NCBI GenBank assembly: GCA_958299035.1
Contig: CATQJL010000223.1
Span: 54,232,302 to 54,296,301 of the forward strand
Reading direction: 5' to 3'
DNA length: 64,000 nt
Source of the DNA: Cylicocyclus nassatus
Taxonomy: Eukaryota > Nematoda > Chromadorea > Rhabditida > Strongylidae
The position numbers were made by a program, and so were the translations under genes. Each line of letters opens with the position of its first letter. Within the stretch, counting starts at the first letter, position 1. A model generated the notes under the pieces. The model was not told the DNA's origin. It worked only from the letters and a program-made list of their open reading frames with translations, and did no database searches. Below, piece by piece: positions 20,363-30,383 of the stretch.

Positions 20363-22175
20363 CCCTCCCTTCACTTTGGAGGTCGGACCCCCCCTTCACC
20401 TGACGGACGAAAAATTTTTTTGAAGGTGAGGAATTACTGCACAATTACAAAAATATCAATGAACAAATGCATTTTTGGAAGGATCGAACGCAGAATCTTA
20501 TAAAAATGATTGACCGACAATAATATGGGCAGCGGACAATGTCAGTCATTTTAGAGGCCTGAAAGGCGCTGATGGACAGATTTACCTGGGGAATATTGAT
20601 GTAAATAATGTTAATAAAAGACCTTGCATTGATCATGAATTTTTTTGTTGCAAATACATTTTTATGTCGGTATTTATGTAGTACAATAAAAGAATTTGTT
20701 GTTCATTTGTGTTCGCTCAAAGCATGATAAAGATATAGAGTCCAGAACAATGATAAAAATCGTACAAACGATGTTAGGAGAAATTTTTATGGCAGTACAG
20801 TTGCAGTCGCAATGCTGGCCATATTTAAGAAAAGTCAGTATTTGAGTCAGTATGACTTGAGTAAGTTGCAGAATGTCATCTTGCGAGAGTATAGGCGTTA
20901 ACGAGGAAGCTTTCCTCTATCACATAGAGAAAAAAAGTAGATCCAAAAAAGTATTCCTCTTAGAGTTATGGAGTCGCAAATAGAGCAGAAATCACGCCTT
21001 CAAAAGTCGATTTTTCGCAAATAACTTGTGCGGCGTATGCGAACGAAATTGAGTGGGAAGGGCATAGATAGATTCTACTCATCAAGAGCTCTCGATTGGT
21101 ATATAGCATGTAGGGTCTATGTTTTTTGAGCCCTGCGAGGGGGGGGGGTGATCGGCCTCAGTTCAGGGTGATCATCCCCCCCCCCCCTCGCAGGGCTCAA
21201 AAAACATAGACCCTACATGCTATATACCAATCGAGAGCTCTTGATGAGTAGAATCTATCTATGCCCTTCCCACTCAATTTCGTTCGCATACGCCGCACAA
21301 GTTATTTGCGAAAAATCGACTTTTGAAGGCGTGATTTCTGCTCTATTTGCGACTCCATAACTCTAAGAGGAATACTTTTTTGGATCTACTTTTTTTCTCT
21401 ATGTGATAGAGGAAAGCTTCCTCGTTAACGCCTATACTCTCGCAAGATGACACTCTGCAACTTACTCAAGTCATACTGACTCAAATACTGACTTTTCTTA
21501 AATATGGCCAGCATTGCGATTGCAACTGTACTGCCATAAAAATTTCTCCTAACATCGTTTGTACGATTTTTATCATTGTTCTGGACTCTATATCTTTATC
21601 ATGCTTTGAGCGAACGCAAATGAACAACAAATTCTTTTATTGTACTACATAAATACCGACATAAAAATGTATTTGCAAAAAAAATTCATGATCAATGCAA
21701 GGTCTTTTATTAACATCATTCACATCAATATTCTCCAGGTAAATCTGTCCATCAGCGCCTTTCAGGCCTCTAAGGCCCCTTGTCAGACTTCACGCGACTT
21801 AATCGTCGCGATTAAATCGCCAAGATTTCCATTCATTTTCATTTCACATTCAAAAATTTCGGGCTGGAAAAGTATCACAACCGAATGCAAGTTGATCGAC
21901 ATGGAATGATGTTGTAACAGTTGTCTCGTCGCGATTCAGTCGCGACGATCAAATCGCGTGAAGTCTGCCCGGGGCCTAAAATGAGTGACATTGTCCGCTG
22001 CCCATATTATTATCGGTCAATCATTTTTATAAGATTCTGCGTTCGATCCTTCCAAAAATGCATTTGTTCATTGATATTTTTGTAATTGTGCAGTAATTCC
22101 TCACCTTCAAAAAAATTTTTCGTCCGTCAGGTGAGGGGGGGGGGTCCGACCTCCAAAGTGAAGGGAGGGTGGGCA
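20363..22175. repeat. 1.8 kb near-perfect palindrome
   Basis: From caccctcccttcactttgg at about 20363 to the complementary gggagggt near 22175, the two halves are inverted copies of about 780 bases with very few differences. The centre is short, about 21146-21174, where runs of G and C flank ggcctcagttcaggg. The only large difference is a 204-bp MITE in the right arm (21773-21976). The arms have no convincing ORF. It could be a large fold-back transposon or a recent inverted duplication; the high identity suggests it is young or maintained by gene conversion. Confidence 0.8.
21773..21976. mobile_element. 204-bp TA-inserting MITE in the palindrome's right arm
   Basis: Ends aggcccc..cagacttcacgcgactta and cgcgtgaagtctgcccgggg cc are inverted, with TA on both sides (21771-21772 and 21977-21978). 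The left palindrome arm has the empty site (ggcctc-TA-aaatga as read on the minus strand, 20550-20565 region) with a single TA. That fixes both the element's boundaries and its target duplication. A nearly identical copy is at 27555-27756. Confidence 0.85.
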
Positions 22176-22231
22176 TTTGCTTACCCCATCGCACCTATGC
22201 TCATGGGCCCCTCTTTACAACTATGTGCTAT

Positions 22232-22381
22232 TCTTGGGGCCGTATGCACTAACATCCCTGCGGCGAGGGGAGCGGCATCCCCCATTATGAAGGGATCGCG
22301 TGCGGACGCCGCTACGACTTTTACATCATTGGGGACGTCGCTCCCCTCGCCGCAGGGATGTTAGTGCATTCGGGCCTTGGT
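22232..22381. repeat. 150-bp hairpin MITE
   Basis: ggggccgtatgcactaacat followed by ccctgcggcgaggggagcg is mirrored at 22335-22380. The arms are about 55 bases with few mismatches around a short loop. GC-rich relative to its surroundings; no ORF. Confidence 0.7.
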
Positions 22382-22544
22382 GGATGGATCTTGCCTGGAC
22401 GCTGCCTTTAACCACGTCAGCGTCACTGGAAATCACTGGGGTGGGCGAGATCTGGACGGAGTAAACACCTCCATATCTGTTCCCTCCGGAGTATATTTTT
22501 CGCTTTGGAAGCAATTCTTCACAGCGCAACTTGGTTGTATAATC

Positions 22545-23008
22545 TAACAAGGAGAGGATACTTGGTGACCCCGGCCGTTTGGAATACGATGTATACCATA
22601 AGGTGCACCTCACCCTGATTCTAAATCTGTGCTCGAAATCTGCGAAACGATTATATGAAGGCAGTTATGTACTTTTTGGTAGAAAATTTGCGTACTTTTA
22701 GGTAGTTAAAATCACCCAATTTGATCTATTTTCCGTTCGAAGCTACTGAGGAGAATCTCGAAAGGTGTAACGTTGTATTTATACCTCTCTAGATCATACT
22801 CAGCATTTGAGAGAAAAGAAAATTTTTTATCGATGATTTTCACCCTCCGCAATAGCGCAATTCAATCTTGAAAAGATAAATATAACTCCATCCAGTTTCT
22901 TGTTTGGCAGATATGGAAATTAGTATTCGAACTAGCATTGAAAGGCGCATTTTTTGATATACAAACCATTATGAACGTCCGGGGTCACCATGTATCGTTC
23001 CCTGCTAA
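22545..23008. mobile_element. MITE of the ACAAGG..GATACTT family
   Basis: Left taacaaggagaggatacttg then gtgaccccgg; right ccggggtcaccatgtatcgt then tccctgctaa. The terminal inverted repeat is about 30 bases and both ends begin TAA. The same family recurs at 37337-37786, 45338-45803, 63113-63765, as single ends at 25541 and about 61905-61953, and interrupted at 12411. Confidence 0.7.
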
Positions 23009-23354
23009 GACCCCGTCACCGTATAACACCAGAATATCATCATTCCCCGCTTTGGGCGGATAGTGCCTCTAAAGCATTCAGTCCTTTACTTAACACATTA
23101 TACTTTTATGCACGTATGTCTTTGCAGAAGAGGAGAGGGGAGCTGTGAAGGATGCTTAATCTGTCAGTGTTTCAAGCTTCCGCACCTCTCCTTATGGTTT
23201 TGAAGTGTTTACTATCTTTTAACTTCGGCATAATGAATTACAGCACAGTCATATAAGATGAGATTTTTGACAATCGATAGGGTGTTCGGAGGATAGCCAA
23301 AATTTGGCGAAGTCGTTTATCTTTGAACAAACGCAGTGAAAACATCGTAAAATA

Positions 23355-23645
23355 ATTCTCACACGTTGACGACGAGCCATTTTTCAAGAATCTGTCTCTG
23401 TGGAAAACACGTTTCCCTGCATCTTTACGCCGGGTTGGATGTACGGTATGCATGGATGCATGCACGAAACGTGCAAGCCCCAGCCTTGTGGCAAGCTCCG
23501 CCCACTCGGCCATAAATGTTCTTAACTGTCCAAATCCCAAGAATTCATGTAAATTCCGCCACTTTGGAATCTGAGCAGGCTTGCCATTCAAATTAAGACC
23601 GCCGCGCACCATTGCGCGACGCTGTCAACGTATTAGGACTTAATT
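23355..23645. repeat. Diverged relative of the 44.3 kb TTAA-flanked element
   Basis: Blocks acacgttgacgacgagccat, ctgtggaaaacacgtttccc, gtggcaagctccgcccactcgg, aattcatg and ccgcgcaccattgcgcg match 44332-44728 in the same order. The ends are eroded. Confidence 0.6.
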
Positions 23646-24740
23646 CGACGATGCGAATGATCAGAAATTAACCCAGCTATTCCAAACAAGCTACACATCA
23701 CTGAACTAGCTTTAAATCGCTCATTTCGAATATATGCTTACCTCCTGCCAAGATATTTAAAAGAGATTATGAGCGTTTAAAGAACTTGTTCAACTTCCAG
23801 CGAACAAAGTTTGTTAGAAAGGCATCCTGAGGACGCGTAATCAAACTGTTTTCATTATTTTAATCACAAGACAGACGCATATTTGCAAAAGCTTAAATAA
23901 GTGTTTTCTAAACGTTTTCGTGAAATATGCGTTATTGAATCGTTGACAATCCACATATTCAAACGCTTATAATTCCTTCCAAATAGTCGCTTGGCAGACA
24001 ATAAACATATATTTGATGACAGTGTTTCAAGGCGAGTGCGGTGATATACAGCTTGTTTGGAATGGCTACGTTAAGTTCTTACCACTCTTTAGCAAGGATG
24101 TTGGTATGCGTGAACTTGCAGGATGGCGGGTTATTTGATGAACCACTGCTCGCGCATAGGTCCGTCGAAAAAATCGCTTTTCAAGTAGTGTTCTCCTATC
24201 AAAAACATGTCTATTAGCACCTCCTAATTCTTCACAATTGTATGGCGTTTTCGTTCTGCTTGCGAGATCATAAATGGCTTTGAAGAAGGGTGACGATGCC
24301 CTAGAAATCCCTGAATATCCCGCAAAACATGGAATTCAGCCAGTATGGTAATGCGCTGTAATTATTCTGTTCAACTATTACGATAATTGGCCCAACAGAA
24401 GATAGTCAGACAAGAAAATTAAAAATCTAAGCCTCGGGAGTTGAAACGTCCTTTTACAATTCCCCGTCCTTTACGACGGGATGTACCTGCCTAGAGGCCT
24501 TATATACTCATTTATGTACTTACTATATAACTGCACATTTTTGTTGCTAGAAGCTGAATAAAATGATAACATAATCGACCCAACCCACATAAAAGGTATT
24601 GGTACCTTCTGTCAGCAACCAAACGTTTGTGGCTAAGATCTTGGCTTTTCTTCCACATGATTTTGGCGAAGATCGTACTCGAATGTGCACGACTGTGCGC
24701 AGCACATCGAGAATAAACAGATATTCTGTAATCTTAATCG
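23646..24740. other. Intergenic DNA, nothing recognised
   Basis: No ORF with coding character and no repeat seen elsewhere in the window. Confidence 0.4.
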
Positions 24741-24746
24741 TTTATT
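24741..24746 (-). promoter_or_regulatory. Polyadenylation signal for the minus-strand gene ending at 24816
   Basis: tttatt on the + strand is AATAAA on the minus strand, 70 bases past the stop codon. Confidence 0.5.
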
Positions 24747-24815
24747 ATTCACTTTCTTAAGTTCTTACAAGTGATTTGAAAAGGCAAACTACAAAGTACT
24801 TTTGGCACTCAAGAT

Positions 24816-25217
24816 TTAGACGGTAACAATAGTTTGAGTTTCACACAAATCATCTACAAATGGTATGACTCTATTCTTTACTTCTTTCTCCGATTTAGAG
24901 TGGCTCTTCGTTTTATTTTTGAGTGCAGCTCCTCTCTTAAAGTCTGCCATAGGTGGCATTTTTTTCCTTTTCCTTCTTTTCTTTTTCCTCTTCTTCCGTT
25001 GCTTTCTTTTTCGACGTTTTTCATTTTCCGCTAGCTCCTCTTCTTTCTGTAGCATCTCTAGTCTTTTTCTTGCCCTCTGGAATCCTTCTAAACATTTACC
25101 TAAAAATTGCACATAAATTTACGCCTACCCTTTCTAGGATGTAGAGCGCTGTAATAACGACAATAACTATTATTATGATAGCGAGTGATATAGCGATGAG
25201 AATGGCATAAAGTAGCT
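24816..25217 (-). CDS. 3' exons of a single-pass membrane protein with a long basic tail
   Basis: Two minus-strand exons are proposed. The exon 25217-25129 has an acceptor gattttcag and a donor gtaggc and encodes a strongly hydrophobic segment (LLYAILIAISLAIIIIVIVV). The exon 25076-24816 has an attccag acceptor and encodes a charged, probably coiled-coil tail: RARKRLEMLQKEEELAENEK, then a Lys/Arg run of about 25 residues, then KNKTKSHSKSEKEVKNR and VIPFVDDLCETQTIVTV before TAA. The phases match with this acceptor. An alternative acceptor (exon start 25099) is open but out of phase. An AATAAA follows. The N-terminal exons upstream (above 25217) were not found. The layout suggests a membrane protein with a basic cytosolic tail; I do not recognise the family. 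Confidence 0.5.
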
Positions 25218-25237
25218 CTGAAAATCATTACTTATAA

Positions 25238-25485
25238 TGAAGGGTCAGTTCCAGTTTGTGTATGTTTGTGTGTTTGTATGTGCGTGTCTGGCAGTACGTT
25301 GCGAATTTCGTAGAGCGAGTTCCAGCCAAGGATTTGGGCCAAATTTTGCACAACACACGCTTTCCGCACGCTGACTCACCGTACAAGATTTCGAGCGGAT
25401 TCGATGCGTGGATGCGTGAACCCTTTCAAATACACAATTTATTGTCAGACGACTAGAGAAGAAGTTTTTTGTGCAGACGAATGAA
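25238..25485 (+). repeat. 5' part of the hairpin-ended element family of 34-35.6 kb
   Basis: gttccagtttgtgtatgtttgtg, tgcgaatttcgtagagcgag, ttccagcc and attttgcacaacacacgc match the reverse complement of the 34.7-34.8 and 35.5 kb ends and the + strand copy at 31959. The 3' hairpin end is not present here. Confidence 0.6.
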
Positions 25486-25540
25486 CCATTTTTGGATAAA
25501 ACTTGGTAAAAAAGGTGGGTTTCAGCAAAAAAAATCTCTT

Positions 25541-25620
25541 ACAAGGGAAGGATACTTAATCGCACTGGCGATTGGGTAAGCGGTGTATACCGCGTATACC
25601 GTCCCCAGACAGTGATCTCT
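25541..25620 (+). repeat. Single end of the ACAAGGGAAGGATACTT family
   Basis: tacaagggaaggatacttaa is the terminal motif of the family; no matching right end was found before the SINE-like element. Confidence 0.45.
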
Positions 25621-25669
25621 AAACCGCAATCCATATCTGCTATGACGTCATTCTGGAGGAGTTTTAAAG

Positions 25670-25860
25670 GATGTTTGGTGCGGTTTATAGTGGCTTGGAC
25701 TGCAGAGCTGGACGTCGTGGGTTCGATTCCTCTGGGAGGCCACTCGGTTTGCTTTTTTGTAAATCTTAGCAGGCAGACTACAAAACCTGTCTACATTTGA
25801 AAAAGTTGATTTTTACAATTTGAAGCAATATATTTGCATTTATTGGCACTAAAACACCGT
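25670..25860 (+). mobile_element. tRNA-like SINE
   Basis: ggttcgattcc at 25717-25727 is a perfect pol III B box. Upstream, tagtggcttgg could serve as an A box, and tggctt..aggcca can pair. A run of six T (25754-25759) follows. The body after the head (aaatcttagcaggcagacta through ggcactaaaacacc) recurs inverted at 26655-26765. A transcribed tRNA-like head joined to a body that occurs elsewhere is the signature of a SINE. The T stem is poor, so it is not a functional tRNA. Confidence 0.5.
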
Positions 25861-26128
25861 CTAACCTAAAAACACTCGTTTTTAGCCTTTTTCATTGAAA
25901 ACTTTACTCAATTTTACATTGAAAGGCCTTCATGAACACATATGATATGAAAGCACAAAATGTGCAAAACAAAAAAATACGTTCACAGTACGCACAAAGG
26001 ATAGAAAGAATGTCTCCGCAGCCGTCTACACTACGTGCTCCCATCAAATTTTGAGCGAAGCAAACTGCGACGGGGTTTCGAAGGGGCCAGGGTGTTCATT
26101 AAAATATCCGGCAGAGAACCAGGAATAC

Positions 26129-26557
26129 TTAAAGGCAGTGTCTCACCAAAATTTAGTTGCCGAGATTTTTGCATTTTGCAAGCCTGTCGGACCCTGTCCA
26201 GCACTGTAAGGGCTCAAAATCGCACGAAGTTCCCAAAAACCTCGTTTTCTGGAGACCCCGCGGAAGCAACGTGGACGAGTTGTACCTTCTAACTTCAGGC
26301 TCAGCCACAGTGGCAGCAACAGAATGGAGGTGGATGCCAAGTGGACGGACATGTTCAAACGCGTAAGGGGGGGGAGACCGAAGGAGTCGTCCGCGCGTAC
26401 CAAGTCGCTCTCCGCGTACCACTTTGAGCGAATTTTTCTCAGCGTGGAGAGGGTCAAATTGAGTGAGACTTGTTGCATTAGCCTATTTAGAAGTCCCTAT
26501 AATACATTATGTGAAGACCCGCGCGACCCCAACTTTGGTGAGACACTGCCTTTAAGA
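26129..26557. mobile_element. MITE with AGGCAGTGTCTCACCAAA ends
   Basis: cttaaaggcagtgtctcacc then aaaattt on the left and aactttggtgagacactgcc then tttaag on the right give terminal inverted repeats of about 27 bases with one or two mismatches. The interior is GC-rich relative to its surroundings and has inner inverted blocks. ORFs inside on both strands (up to 111 codons) are by-products of this composition, not genes. Confidence 0.75.
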
Positions 26558-26644
26558 AAATTAGGAAATTTAGGAGCAGTAAAGGCGTAGATGAGTGACA
26601 GTAATTTGATTATTGAGTCCCTACTGTGCTAAAAAGGAGTGTTT

Positions 26645-26770
26645 TTTGGTTAGACGGTGGTTCAGTGCCAATAAATGTAAATATATTACTTCATATGGTG
26701 AAAATCAATATTTTGATGTCGACAGGCTTTGCAACTTGCCTGCTAAAATTTACAAAAATGCAAAACGGGT
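26645..26770 (-). mobile_element. Second SINE body copy, inverted
   Basis: gtgccaataaatgtaaatat, attacttcatatggtgaaaa, tcgacaggctttgcaacttg and cctgctaaaatttacaaaaa are the reverse complement, with differences, of 25755-25850. The tRNA-like head is missing. Confidence 0.6.
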
Positions 26771-26869
26771 GGCATTGACACAAATGTGTCAAAAGGTGAT
26801 GCTTTATGCTTTCTGAGTTGTTTGATGCACATGGGTTCATTGTTACGACATATGGTGCAAGTGGCCGCA

Positions 26870-27290
26870 AACATACTATCTGCAGTTGGGGTTGGTCCAA
26901 AGATTAGCACCTTCCGGTCCTTGCTAACTGCTTCATGAACAGAATGAAAGAATCATGCTGCGTAGACCCCCGCTTGTCCATTGTCGGTATATTGACGTGT
27001 ATTGCATAACAACAGCGACACAATCCAAAATGACAGGTGTTTTTAGATTTTGAACGAACAACCGCAGTACATAAGTTTTGCTAGAGAAAACTGAAAGTTG
27101 GTTGATTGCCGTACTTGAACGCACACTTTGATAGCAGATGGCGAAGTACGTGTTGAATGAAATTGCAAGGAAATTTCGAAACTTATTCGCAATGGATAGA
27201 GGTTCCAGTGGCTACTCCTTAGCAAGGTCTGGATTTCTCGGAAAACTACGGCCAAAAAATTTGACCGTTTAAGCTGCAATTCCTCTATGC
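26870..27290 (+). pseudogene. Fragment of a second Penelope-like RT
   Basis: Across frames the bases read a version of the Penelope palm. At 26907-26945 there is TFRSLLTASxTE-like sequence matching the LAPVL..CFM region, then a tattgacgtgtattgcataa box at the place of YIDD, then FERTTAVHKF, KVGWLPYLNAHFDS (about 27087-27130) and VPVATPxQGLDFSENYG-like sequence. It is related to, but clearly distinct from, the 13.4-17.9 kb pair. Frameshifts and stops throughout. Confidence 0.6.
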
Positions 27291-27383
27291 TTTTTATTCC
27301 GACAGGGTAACAAACGCATTGAACAATGTTTAGTCAAACTTAGTTATCCTCTATTCGTAAGTGAATATGCGTATGTCCTGGGG

Positions 27384-27822
27384 CAGAGTCCACGCGATTT
27401 CATTGTCGCGAGTGATTGCGACAAGTCAAATCTAACAATATCATTGCATGCCAATCTTCTTGCATTTCGGTTGTGATAGTTCCACACGATTAATCGTGAC
27501 TGACTATAGCAACCCAACCGAAATACAAGAAGATCGGCATGCGATGAACTCGTAAGGCCCCGGTCAGACATCACGCGACTTAATCGTCGCGATCTAATCG
27601 CCAAGATTTCCATTCATTTTCATTTCACATTCAAAAATGTCGGGCTGGAAAAGTATCACAACCGAATGCAAGTTGATCGGATGGAATGATGTTGTAACAG
27701 TTGTCTTGTCGCGACTCAGTCGCGACGATCAAATAGCGTGAAGTCTGCCCGGGGCTTAACACTTATCTTGTAGCGATGAATGGCGACGATGAAATCACGT
27801 GAATCCTGCCAGAGCCGAATGC
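27384..27822. mobile_element. CACGCGATTTCAT-family MITE with a second MITE nested inside
   Basis: Outer ends are cagagtccacgcgatttcat..tgtcgcg and cgacgatgaaatcacgtgaa..tcctgcca. The inner copy (27555-27756) begins aggccccggtcagac and ends gtctgcccggggct, with TA on both sides. It is nearly identical to the MITE at 21773-21976, differing at a handful of bases. Confidence 0.75.
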
Positions 27823-28029
27823 CTATTATAAACGCTAACTCGTGAAACTAAAAGCCTTCCTTTCTAGTATTAAAGTATAAAAGCTTTTTGCCTATTGATT
27901 CGATAGGATTTATATCAGTCAGTAGTAAACACTTTTACAGTATGTCAGGCTAGAAAAGCTTACAAGAGTTAAGATAAGGCTAGTGTTGAGTCATGTTGCG
28001 TGTCTCTAAGATATTTACGAGCAACTTAC

Positions 28030-28268
28030 AGGGATTATCAAACGCAGTGTCGCTTGCAGCAACATATCCACTCCCGCTCCGAACTCTGCGTCTCTTCCGC
28101 GCCTCTTCTCTTTTTCATGCTCTTTAATCACTTCCAATAAATTTAAGGCTCCGCCTTTCCACTCTCGCCTTCGGAAAGTGATTAGAGAACATGTTCGTGA
28201 AAGGAATGCAGAGTCCAGGGCGGGATAGGAGATGCTGATGCAAGCGACACTGCGTTTGATAAGCCCTA
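28030..28268. mobile_element. MITE with AGGGATTATCAAACGCAGTGTCGCTTGCA ends
   Basis: Left agggattatcaaacgcagtg then tcgcttgca; right tgcaagcgacactgcgtttg then ataagccct. Inner pairs include ctctgcgtct / aggaatgcagag-type blocks and tttaatcacttcc / ggaaagtgatta. 239 bp, no ORF. Confidence 0.75.
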
Positions 28269-28439
28269 TACGTGGTTTTTCTCTACATATTGTTTTTTGC
28301 GTACTATTCCGTCAGACCAACTTAACACGTATCTGTTTTTACAAAAGTTAGGTGAGATCACAGCGGGACGGCACCTGGGCTAGACGCTCACTGTCAGGTT
28401 TTGAGAAGTATAGCACTCCTTCGATCGCTATGTATCAAA

Positions 28440-28725
28440 TACGCGTGAAATCGGCGATTTGGATAGCCATATTGGCGAGGCAGTCGCTCGTCGCCAATGT
28501 TAGCGAGTCACGGGTGATTGCGTCACAAATATTGGTGACTGCACTTTGCGTAGAATGTGATCGCTAACAAGTCTCCATTGCAAATCGATACGTGCTAAAC
28601 ACGCTAGATACGTACTAAACATGTAGCCGCCAAAACTTGGGATGGCAAATCGCTACTAATGCGGCCGCAATCGCCAGTTTTGCCGATCACGAGTTGCTAA
28701 CGTTGGCGACTACACATTGGATGTA
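28440..28725. repeat. Inverted-repeat element, GCCAATGTTAGCGA ends
   Basis: gtcgccaatgttagcgagtc acgggtgattg near 28491 is mirrored by gatcacgagttgctaacgtt ggcgac near 28684-28710. The terminal parts are imperfect. Internal gatacgtgctaaac / gatacgtactaaac is a short direct repeat. Confidence 0.45.
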
Positions 28726-28749
28726 TCGATTGAACGTGTGGTAACTTGT

Positions 28750-30380
28750 TAGTAGTCGATACGCATGGAAGACACAGTTTGGGCAGTTGCAGAACAGCTT
28801 TCCAAGAGGATCTCAGGAAGTACAGACAAGCCAGGATACTGGAAGCATCCAAAGGAAGATGAAGTCTCAAGAAGTGCGAAGGGACCTCTGTGAATATCAC
28901 GTACTGCTGGCTGCACTACTGAACGAAGATGGAACCTGACTTCTCCCCGGTACAAGATGGAATCTCTGCCTTCAGAAGGAAAGGATTCCCGACCAGTGGA
29001 GAACGTCAAGAACCGTCCTTCTTTTCAAAAAGGGTGAACGGGAGGGCTTCGAAACTACTGTCCAATATGCCTGCTGAGTGTGCTGTACAAGCTTTTCACG
29101 AAAATTATCCTCGCTCGCATATCTAGGGACCTGGATGAAGCTCAACCCCAAAAACAAGCTGGATTTCTCAAGGGATTCAGCTAAAAAAAACTATATAGAG
29201 ACTGTTCCGAAGGTCAAAGAAGTCGGCTGGAAGTACTAACTGCCTCTCGTCTTGACCTTAGTCGACTACGAGAAAGCTTCCGACAGCGTTGAAACCAACG
29301 CCATCCTGTCTGCGCTAGTCGATCAAGGAATGGACCCAGCTTACGTGAGGACGTTAGCCGACTGCTATAAGGACTGTACAACGACGATGCAGCTAATCGC
29401 ATCCTGATTATCCCAATTGGGAAGGGGCTTCGACAATCGACACAATTTCGCCGAAGCTGTTCACTGCGGCCTTGCTGCAGTGGGTGATGAATTCACTGGA
29501 CTGGGACGAAAGAGGCCTACGAGTGATGGAAGATTCCTGTCGAACCTTCTTTTCGCGGACGACATCATTCTCTTTTCGAGCAGTATCACCGAAGCAGAGA
29601 CGATGCTGAAGGAACTAAACGAAGTAGAGAAAAAGAAACTGCCATAAATTGTAAGAAAACTCGGTTCACGAAAAACGCGTTTTGCGAAGATGCAGAAATA
29701 GAATTGAAAGGCATCTTATTATGGAGACGTCTTCTTACATGTTTTTCGGACGCGTTCGATGAAGGAGAACGACTTGAGGGAAGAACTTAACAGGAGAAGA
29801 AGAGCAGCCTGAACTGCCTTCGGGCCTCTGAAGGAAGCCACCGAGCAACAGACAGATTCGAGGCTTCGTGCTTACCTGTTCGACTCAACCGTTCCCAGCG
29901 CTCTGTTACGCAGTAAGACGTGGACACTGTAGCCACGTAAGAGTACCACCCACAGAGCGCTCGAGCGCAGTTTTCTGAGATGACCCGACACAAGCAACAT
30001 CTAGTCGGAATGCACAGTACGGATATGAGAAGAATGTCCCGTCATCGTGACCCAGCGGAATACGAAAGCGAAACACCGATGGCCGTTCACATCAAGAGAA
30101 GAACAGACGGCAGATGGACACTAAGAACTGAGTGGATTCCTCGCCAAGCCAAACGTCCCTGAGGAATACGCCAACGAGAGGGCAGACGTGTTCGTAAAAC
30201 CGATGCACCAGCTTAACTGGATACGACTTTCGCCCCTGGAACTCGTAGGGCAACCACTGCCGGCAACCAAAAAGATCGTGGATGTCTGAAGCGAGGGACA
30301 TGGACAAATGGAAACTTTTGTGCTGGGACCCGCACGCCACGTGAAGACGGGCCATTTGAGTTTCTAAGTAAGTAAGTATT
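28750..30380 (+). pseudogene. Dead RTE-type non-LTR retrotransposon, 5'-truncated
   Basis: Pieces of an RTE-like reverse transcriptase occur in order but in changing frames. The thumb-proximal start reads EYHVLLAALLNEDGT (about 28893-28940), followed by a stretch around FQKGEREGFETT. The palm reads LVDYEKASDSVETNAILSAL (about 29258-29320), then VRTLADCYKDCTTTMQL, and the catalytic FADDIILFSSSITEAETMLK (about 29555-29615). The C-terminal region reads HRDPAEY, then RTEWIPRQAKRP. It lacks an endonuclease domain, being truncated at about 28750. The 3' end is a short tetranucleotide tail, taagtaagtaagta (30367-30378), as RTE elements commonly have. Several stops and frameshifts. Confidence 0.85.
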
Positions 30381-30383
30381 GTC

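Noticed and set aside
22086..22613. ORFs of 92 and 95 codons
   Set aside because: They cover the palindrome end, the hairpin MITE and a MITE terminus; no coding signal remains once these are removed.
25676..25745. Functional tRNA gene
   Set aside because: The B box is perfect but the T stem and anticodon arm do not pair properly, and the flank recurs elsewhere; a SINE head explains it better.
26035..26590. Several overlapping ORFs of 69-111 codons on both strands
   Set aside because: They coincide with a GC-rich MITE with inverted ends; open frames on both strands are a composition effect.
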